Shown here: piece after piece, positions 59,080 to 64,000 of the stretch | How positions within the stretch are numbered: the first letter of the stretch is position 1 | Layout: the number at the start of each line of letters is the position of its first letter | Assembly: GCA_965284315.1 (NCBI GenBank) | Contig: OZ260072.1 | Location: 248,001-312,000, forward strand | Length of the DNA: 64,000 nt | Origin: PCRC01 sp017848435 | GTDB taxonomy: Bacteria > Pseudomonadota > Gammaproteobacteria > Burkholderiales > Burkholderiaceae_C | Direction of reading: 5' to 3' | Made by a program: the position numbers and the translations under genes | The notes under the pieces: generated by a model | Seen by the model: only the letters and a program-made list of their open reading frames with translations | Databases searched by the model: none | What the model was told of the DNA's origin: nothing

Positions 59080-59940
59080 TCAGCCCTTGTTGCGCGTCAG
59101 GACGCGCGCCAGGATGTTCAGGCCCAGCACAGCCAGCGTGATGATGAACACACCCGCCCAGGCCAGCTTCTGCCAGTTTTCATAGGGGCTCAGCGCGAAC
59201 TTGAAGATGGTCACCGGCAGGCTGGCCATTGGCTCGCTGAGGTTGGAGGTCCAGAACTGGTTGCTCAAAGCGGTGAACAGCAGCGGCGCGGTCTCGCCGG
59301 CGATGCGGGCCACGGCCAGCAAAATACCGGTCAACACACCCGCTCGTGCGGCCTTCAGGGTGATGCTCAGAATCACCTTCCACTTGGGCGTGCCGAGTGC
59401 ATAGGCCGCTTCGCGCAGGCCCGACGGCACCAGCAGCAGCATGTTCTCGGTGGTGCGGATCACGATCGGGATCACCAGCAGCGCCAGCGCCAGCACGCCA
59501 GCCCAACCCGAAAACGAGTTGAAGCGCGCCACGATCACCGCGTAAATGAACAGGCCGATCACGATGGACGGTGCCGACAGCAGGATGTCGTTCACAAAGC
59601 GGGTGGCCGAGGCCAGCCAGCTGTGCTGGTCGTATTCCACCAGGTAAATGCCGGCCATGATGCCGACGGGTGTGCCGACAAACGTGGCCAGGCCCACCAT
59701 CAGGATGGAGCCATAAATCGCGTTGGCCAGGCCGCCCACTTCGTTCGGCGGTGGGGTCATTTGTGTCAGCGTGGCCCAGTTGAGCCCACCAATGCCCAGC
59801 ACAATGGTTTCAAACAGAATCCAGAACAGCCAGACCAGGCCGAAGGCCATGGCGGCCAGCGACAACACCAGCGCAATCTGGTTGGTCAGCTTGCGCCGGC
59901 TGTACATCGCCTGGCGCTGCGCTTCAACGGCGGCGTTCAT
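59080..59940 (-). CDS. pstA: Phosphate ABC transporter permease PstA
   Basis: 286 residues, six spans, with the binding-protein-dependent transport EAA-like loop (EAAYALGTPKWKVILSITLKAA). VGTPVGIMAGIYLVEY is typical of PstA. Its start overlaps the pstC stop by four bases (ATGA). Confidence 0.97.
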   Translation of the reverse strand: MNAAVEAQRQAMYSRRKLTNQIALVLSLAAMAFGLVWLFWILFETIVLGIGGLNWATLTQMTPPPNEVGGLANAIYGSILMVGLATFVGTPVGIMAGIYLVEYDQHSWLASATRFVNDILLSAPSIVIGLFIYAVIVARFNSFSGWAGVLALALLVIPIVIRTTENMLLLVPSGLREAAYALGTPKWKVILSITLKAARAGVLTGILLAVARIAGETAPLLFTALSNQFWTSNLSEPMASLPVTIFKFALSPYENWQKLAWAGVFIITLAVLGLNILARVLTRNKG

Positions 59941-60968
59941 GTCTTCTTCCCTTCGTTTTTCTTGAGTTGGGACAGCATGATCTTGGACAGCATCAGCACC
60001 ACAAAGGTGATGAAAAACAGCACCAGACCGAGGTAGATCAGCGACGCCTGGTGCAGGCCTTCGCCGGCTTCGGCAAACTCGTTGGCCAGGGCCGAGGTGA
60101 TGCTGTTGGCCGCCTGGAACAGGCTCAGCGAATCGAGCTGGTTGAAGTTGCCAATGACGAAGGTCACCGCCATGGTTTCACCCAGGGCCCGGCCAAGGCC
60201 CAGCATGATGCCGCCAATGACACCGGTCTTGGTGTACGGCAGCACCACCTTGGAGACCACCTCCCAGGTGGTGGAACCGAGACCGTAGGCGGACTCTTTC
60301 AGCAGCGTGGGGGTGACTTCAAACACGTCGCGCATCACCGAGGCGATGAACGGAATCACCATGATGGCGAGGATGATGCCGGCCGACAAAATGCCGATGC
60401 CCACTGGCGGGCCGGTGAACAGCGTGCCGACATAGGGCACACCGCTGAACAGCGCCTGTGCGGGCTTTTGAACGTAGTCGGCCAGGATCGGGCCAAACAC
60501 CAGCAAACCCCACATGCCGTACACAATGGAGGGCACGGCCGCGAGCAGTTCGATGGCGGTGCCGAGCGGTTGCTTCAGCCAGGCGGGCGAGAGTTCGGTC
60601 AGGAACAGCGCAATGCCAAAACTCACCGGCACCGCAATCACCAGCGCGATGACCGACGTCATCACCGTGCCGTAGATCATCACCAGACCACCGTACTCGT
60701 TTTTCACCGGGTCCCAGACGGTGGAGGTCAGGAAGCCCAGGCCAAACTTCTCGATGGCGGGCCAGGCGCTGATGACCAGCGAGACCATGATGGCGATCAG
60801 CAAGCCCAGGGTCAACAGGACGGCGCCCTTGGCGCCCCAGGCAAACAGCTTGTCAACCAGCGGCCCGGTTCGGGTGGTTCGGGTCGGGGGGGGCGTGCTC
60901 ATGGCGCGTTCGGAAGCCTTCTCCGAAGGCCCCATGGAAGTGTCGTTGGGTGAAAGTGTAGTGGACAC
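59937..60968 (-). CDS. pstC: Phosphate ABC transporter permease PstC
   Basis: 343 residues. About 45 polar residues precede the first span, then six spans with the EAA-like loop (ESAYGLGSTTWEVVSKVVLPYT) and RALGETMAV. SIVYGMWGLLVF is a PstC hallmark. An in-frame ATG at 60902 (MSTPPPTRTTR) is an alternative start. It lies 47 bases after pstS. Confidence 0.97.
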   Translation of the reverse strand: MSTTLSPNDTSMGPSEKASERAMSTPPPTRTTRTGPLVDKLFAWGAKGAVLLTLGLLIAIMVSLVISAWPAIEKFGLGFLTSTVWDPVKNEYGGLVMIYGTVMTSVIALVIAVPVSFGIALFLTELSPAWLKQPLGTAIELLAAVPSIVYGMWGLLVFGPILADYVQKPAQALFSGVPYVGTLFTGPPVGIGILSAGIILAIMVIPFIASVMRDVFEVTPTLLKESAYGLGSTTWEVVSKVVLPYTKTGVIGGIMLGLGRALGETMAVTFVIGNFNQLDSLSLFQAANSITSALANEFAEAGEGLHQASLIYLGLVLFFITFVVLMLSKIMLSQLKKNEGKKT

Positions 60969-61015
60969 CGTGCACGCCTTTCTTCTTGTGTCAGTCGCTG
61001 CGGGGCAGGTGTTTT

Positions 61016-62059
61016 TTACTTGTACGCCACGGCTTTGCCAGACGCGTCCTTGATCTCGCCCCAGGATTTTTCGATCACGGCTTTCACGCTCGGCGGCATG
61101 GGTACGTAGTCGAGGCCATCGGCGGTGGCATCGCCATTTTTGTAGGCCCAGTCAAAGAACTTGAGTGACGCGGTGGCCTGCTCTGGCTTGTCCTGCAGCT
61201 TTTGCATCAGGATGAAGGTGGCGCCGGTGATGGGCCACGCGTCTTTGCCGGGCTGTTCGGTCAGGATCTGGTAGAAGCTCTTGGCCCATTCGGCACCGGC
61301 GGCAGCGGCCTTGAAGGCGGAGTCGTCGGGCGAGACGAAGTTGCCGTCCTTGTTCTTCATCTGCGCAAACGTCAGCTTGTTCTGCTTCACGTAGGCGTAC
61401 TCCAGGTAGCCAATCGAGTTGGGCAGGCGGCTGACGAACGCGGCCACGCCTTCGTTGCCTTTGCCACCCGCGCCAGCGGGCCAGTTGACAGCGGTGCCCT
61501 CACCCACTTTGCTCTTCCACTCGGCGTTCACCTTGCTCAGGTAGTTGGTGAAGATGAAGGTGGTGCCCGAACCGTCGGCGCGGCGTACCGGGGCGATGTC
61601 AGCGGCAGGCAGTGGCAACGAAGGGTTGAGCGCCTTGATCGCGGCATCGTCCCACTTGGTGATCTTGCCGAGGTAAATGTCGCCCAGCACCTGGCCGTTC
61701 AGCTTGAGCTGGCCGGGGGCGATGCCCTTGATGTTGACCACCGGCACCACACCACCGACCACGGTGGGGAACTGCATCAGGCCCTTCTTGGCCAGTTCGT
61801 CGTCTTTCAGCGGGGCGTCAGAGGCGCCGAAATCCACGGTTTTCGCTTCAATCTGTTTCAGGCCAGCGCCCGAACCCACCGACTGGTAGTTCACCTTCAC
61901 GCCGGTGGCCTTGTTGTAGTCGGACGCCCACTTGGAGTACAGGGGGGCGGGAAAGCTGGCACCGGCGCCGGTCACGTTTTGGGCCAGGGCAACAGGCGCG
62001 GCCACCAACAAGGCGGCGCCGACAAAACCCAGCGCTGGCAGTTGGAAGGAAATTTTCAT
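61016..62059 (-). CDS. pstS: Periplasmic phosphate-binding protein PstS
   Basis: 347 residues with a signal peptide (MKISFQLPALGFVGAALLVAAPVALA-Q). Phosphate-binding signatures: TGAGASFPAPLYSKW, GSGAGLKQI, DFGASDAPL and RRADGSGTTFIFTNYL. First gene of pstSCAB-phoU-phoBR. The start at 62059 has AAAGG upstream, and a Pho box lies 51 bases before it. Confidence 0.98.
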   Translation of the reverse strand: MKISFQLPALGFVGAALLVAAPVALAQNVTGAGASFPAPLYSKWASDYNKATGVKVNYQSVGSGAGLKQIEAKTVDFGASDAPLKDDELAKKGLMQFPTVVGGVVPVVNIKGIAPGQLKLNGQVLGDIYLGKITKWDDAAIKALNPSLPLPAADIAPVRRADGSGTTFIFTNYLSKVNAEWKSKVGEGTAVNWPAGAGGKGNEGVAAFVSRLPNSIGYLEYAYVKQNKLTFAQMKNKDGNFVSPDDSAFKAAAAGAEWAKSFYQILTEQPGKDAWPITGATFILMQKLQDKPEQATASLKFFDWAYKNGDATADGLDYVPMPPSVKAVIEKSWGEIKDASGKAVAYK

Positions 62060-62109
62060 GGCGAAACCTTTGCGGTTGTTGAACGATGCTCCGACTGTAA
62101 AAACCGTAT

Positions 62110-62127
62110 GTGACAACCACATGACAT
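62110..62127 (-). promoter_or_regulatory. Pho box of pstS
   Basis: Minus strand ATGTCATGTGGTTGTCAC: two TGTCA repeats 11 bases apart, as in the Pho box consensus (CTGTCAT, four bases, CTGTCAC). TTACAG about ten bases downstream may be the -10. It would let PhoB activate the pst-pho operon. Confidence 0.82.
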
Positions 62128-62240
62128 TTTTCAGACAAGCTGACAGGCGGTTGACCACACGCGCAGCCCGTTTTCCCTCTGGCACCGGGCCAAACCGGCG
62201 GTTGATGCACATCACAGGTGCACAGGGTGGCGTCATGGCA

Positions 62241-62258
62241 TGGTCATAAAAATGTCAC
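62241..62258 (+). promoter_or_regulatory. Pho box of the fasciclin-domain lipoprotein gene
   Basis: TGGTCATAAAAATGTCAC on the plus strand, two heptamers separated by AAAA, one mismatch away from the consensus repeat. TCTAAC about ten bases downstream could be the -10. It is directed to the gene at 62300, opposite to pstS. Confidence 0.82.
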
Positions 62259-62299
62259 CAAGCCGCTCTAACCTCGCACCAACCCAACTTGGAGACGCC

Positions 62300-62794
62300 A
62301 TGATCAACCGCCGAATTGCCCTCAATGCCAGCCTGGCCATTGCCATGACCGCCGCCCTCGCCGGCTGCGCCACCCAACCCGCACCGGTCACCGTGGCCGA
62401 GACGATTGCCGCCACGCCGTCGCTCAGCACGCTGAACGACCTGGTTGGCAAGGCCGGCCTGACCGACACGCTCAAATCCGCTGGCCCCTTCACCGTGTTC
62501 GCCCCGAGCAACGAGGCTTTCAAAGGCCTGAGCACCAAAACCATGGACGAGCTGGCCGCCGACCCGGCCAAACTCAAGGCCGTGCTGACCTACCACGTGC
62601 TGCCCGTCAAGGTCACCGCCGCAGAAGCCACCTCCAGCAAGGTCAAGACCGTCAACGGCGCCGAAGTCGCCATTGCCAAGGCCGGCAGCTTTGTGACGGT
62701 GGAAGAATCGCTGGTCGAGAAGGCCGACCTGCTGGCCAGCAACGGCGTGGTCCATGTGGTGGACCGCGTCATGTTGCCCCCGGTCAAGCGCTGA
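62300..62794 (+). CDS. Fasciclin (FAS1) domain lipoprotein
   Basis: 164 residues. Lipoprotein signal MINRRIALNASLAIAMTAALAGC with lipobox ALAGC. One FAS1 domain: TLNDLVGKAGLTDTLKSAGPFTVFAPSNEAF, LKAVLTYHVLP and NGVVHVVDRVMLPP carry the H1 and H2 motifs. FAS1 proteins mediate adhesion or bind small ligands. Ribosome binding site GGAGA lies five bases upstream. Placement behind a Pho box, divergent from pstS, suggests phosphate-starvation expression. Confidence 0.92.
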   Translation: MINRRIALNASLAIAMTAALAGCATQPAPVTVAETIAATPSLSTLNDLVGKAGLTDTLKSAGPFTVFAPSNEAFKGLSTKTMDELAADPAKLKAVLTYHVLPVKVTAAEATSSKVKTVNGAEVAIAKAGSFVTVEESLVEKADLLASNGVVHVVDRVMLPPVKR

Positions 62795-62804
62795 GCGGCT
62801 GCCA

Positions 62805-62837
62805 CGCCGCCCGGCAAGGCTTCCGGGCGGTGTTTTT
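62805..62837 (+). terminator. Terminator after the fasciclin gene
   Basis: CGCCGCCCGG, an eight-base loop and CCGGGCGGTG form ten pairs (one G-U), followed by five T. Ten bases after the stop codon. Confidence 0.9.
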
Positions 62838-62839
62838 AA

Positions 62840-62900
62840 GAAAAATCGGCCTCAAGCCTTAGTAAAAACTCGTGGTTAAGCTACAAAAATCATAGTAAAA
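62840..62900 (+). repeat. Dispersed repeat copy between the fasciclin gene and ppx
   Basis: AAAAATCGGCCTCAAGCC, TTAGTAAAAACTCG, AAGCTACAAAAATC, ATAGTAAA. It aligns along its length with the addA copy (44705-44775) and the dnaX copy (34329-34392). It is A+T-rich in a G+C-rich region and directly follows the terminator. Confidence 0.72.
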
Positions 62901-62989
62901 CAGGTCGAAGCCCGCCCCGCAGGCGGCACCCAGGCTGGCCACAGTGCGCTGACGGCAGTGCTATGCTGGCCAGTCACTTTCACACGCAC

Positions 62990-64000
62990 ATGCACAACGG
63001 AACCCGCCTCGCGGCTGTGGACCTCGGGTCCAACAGCTTTCGTCTTGAGATTGGCCAACTCGACCACGGTCAAATCCACCGAACCGAATACCTCAAGGAA
63101 ACCGTGCGCCAGGGCAACGGCCTGGACGCAGCACGCAACCTCACGCCCGAAGCCATGCAGCGCGGCTGGGATTGCCTGGCCCGCTTTGGCGAGCGGCTGG
63201 CCGGCTTTGAGCCGACGCAGGTGCGTGCGGTGGCCACCCAGACCCTGCGTGAAGCGCGCAACCGCGACACTTTTCTGAGCCGCGCCAAAGAGGTGCTGGG
63301 TTTTCCGATCGACGTGATTTCCGGCCACGAAGAAGCCCGGCTGATCTACCAGGGCGTGGCCCACCTGTTGCCGCAGTCCGACGAACGCCGGCTGGTGATC
63401 GACATCGGTGGCCGGTCCACCGAAATGATCCTCGGCCAGGCCCACGAGGCCAGGGTCATGGCCTCGTACCGGGTCGGCAGCGTGGCTTGGTCGATGAAAT
63501 ACTTCCCCGAAGGCCAGTGGACCACCGCTGCCTTTGAAACCGCCGAAATCGCCGCCAAGGCGGTGCTCGACGAAGCCCTGAACGCCTACCAGCCCGACAC
63601 CTGGGACGTGGCCTATGGCGCCTCCGGCACGGTGGGCGCGGTGGGCGAAGTGCTCGCCGCCGCCGGCTGGCCGCCCGGCCGGATCGACCGCGCCGGGCTG
63701 GACTGGCTGTTGGAATGCCTGCTCAATGCCCAGAGCGCCGACCGCCTGCGGCTCGACGGCATGCGCGACGACCGCAAGGCGGTGATTGGCGGCGGCATCA
63801 GCGTGCTGCTGGCGGTGTTCGATTTGCTGGAGATCGACCAGCTGCAGGTGGCCGACGGTGCCCTGCGCCACGGCGTGCTGTACGACCTGCTGGACCGCGA
63901 TGCACCGCAAACCGACGTGCGTTCCGCCTCGGTGCAGGCCCTGGCCAGCAAATTCCGGGTGGACGAAGCGCAGGCCGGCCGCGTCGCCAGCGTGGCACGG
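62990..64000 (+). CDS. ppx: Exopolyphosphatase (partial, runs off the right edge)
   Basis: 337 codons visible, no stop. Actin-like ATPase-fold phosphatase of the Ppx/GppA family: AAVDLGSNSFRLEIGQ (phosphate 1 motif, residues 8-23), the catalytic Glu region (TLREARN and GHEEARLIYQGV), DIGGRSTEMILG and GASGTVGAVGEVL, and GMRDDRKAVIGGGISVL. It hydrolyses polyphosphate or pppGpp. The ATG at 62990 (MHNGTRLAAVDLG) fits the family start; an in-frame ATG at 62963 is possible. Neighbouring pst-pho genes fit a role in phosphate economy. Confidence 0.95.
   Translation, partial: MHNGTRLAAVDLGSNSFRLEIGQLDHGQIHRTEYLKETVRQGNGLDAARNLTPEAMQRGWDCLARFGERLAGFEPTQVRAVATQTLREARNRDTFLSRAKEVLGFPIDVISGHEEARLIYQGVAHLLPQSDERRLVIDIGGRSTEMILGQAHEARVMASYRVGSVAWSMKYFPEGQWTTAAFETAEIAAKAVLDEALNAYQPDTWDVAYGASGTVGAVGEVLAAAGWPPGRIDRAGLDWLLECLLNAQSADRLRLDGMRDDRKAVIGGGISVLLAVFDLLEIDQLQVADGALRHGVLYDLLDRDAPQTDVRSASVQALASKFRVDEAQAGRVASVAR

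Overview
The window reads as a GC-rich chromosomal segment of a betaproteobacterium of the order Burkholderiales, most likely family Comamonadaceae. The grounds are gene content and order (polA - DUF2782-like - thrB - BPSS1780 family; rpsP-rimM-trmD-rplS; dnaX-ybaB-recR; trxA-rho-rpmE; pstSCAB-phoUBR-ppx), an AddAB-type rather than RecBCD-type recombination nuclease, and a dispersed GCTAT/ATAGC-containing repeat of the kind common in this family. Genus was not resolved. I see no transposase, integrase, phage gene, CRISPR array, rRNA or tRNA; the window is dense core genome with islands of less common biology.

Layout. 1-5.5 kb: end of a Tat-exported hydrolase, a small tautomerase, polA, and thrB with two flanking genes. 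5.5-9.1 kb: a TPR protein, uvrD and a divergent exported protein with a CxxC motif. 9.1-17.2 kb: a complete potassium-import operon, small ORF-kdpF-A-B-C-D-E, preceded by a KdpE-like operator and an extra 34-residue membrane peptide. 17.2-19.1 kb: an alpha/beta hydrolase divergent from a 3-hydroxyisobutyrate-dehydrogenase-family enzyme. 19.1-21.7 kb: a predicted S53 protease lipoprotein with Ig-like repeats, whose leader carries a class I cyclic-di-GMP riboswitch with a terminator expression platform. 21.8-28.8 kb: a DEAD-box helicase with a long leader, orn, an M48 protease, phhB, rsgA, a CobD-like protein and a Nudix hydrolase. 28.8-31.2 kb: the rpsP-rimM-trmD-rplS cluster. 31.3-36.8 kb: a TM2 protein, an orphan substrate-binding protein, dnaX-ybaB-recR and an Old Yellow Enzyme. 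About 36.93 kb: the SRP RNA (ffs).

37.1-43.0 kb holds a little-characterised set: stand-alone receiver, YaiO-type outer-membrane barrel, membrane-anchored HEAT-repeat protein and processive-type family 2 glycosyltransferase, all with overlapping reading frames, facing a Cache/PAS histidine kinase. I infer a two-component-controlled exopolysaccharide synthesis and export system. 43.0-50.1 kb: a flavoprotein and addAB, all joined by ATGA overlaps. 50.1-55.4 kb: trxA, rho, rpmE2, a multi-pass membrane protein and a MATE-family transporter. 55.4-64.0 kb: the phosphate regulon pstSCAB-phoU-phoB-phoR, a divergent Pho-box-preceded fasciclin lipoprotein, and the start of ppx, which runs off the right edge.

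Regulatory signals visible in the sequence tie parts together: a KdpE-like site, two Pho boxes, a c-di-GMP riboswitch, and a shared promoter signature TATAATC-N3-GGCTTT in front of three ribosomal-protein genes. A dispersed repeat of about 60 bp lies between genes and also inside coding sequences of uvrD, dnaX and addA. In dnaX and addA it is translated in the same frame and gives the same short peptide.
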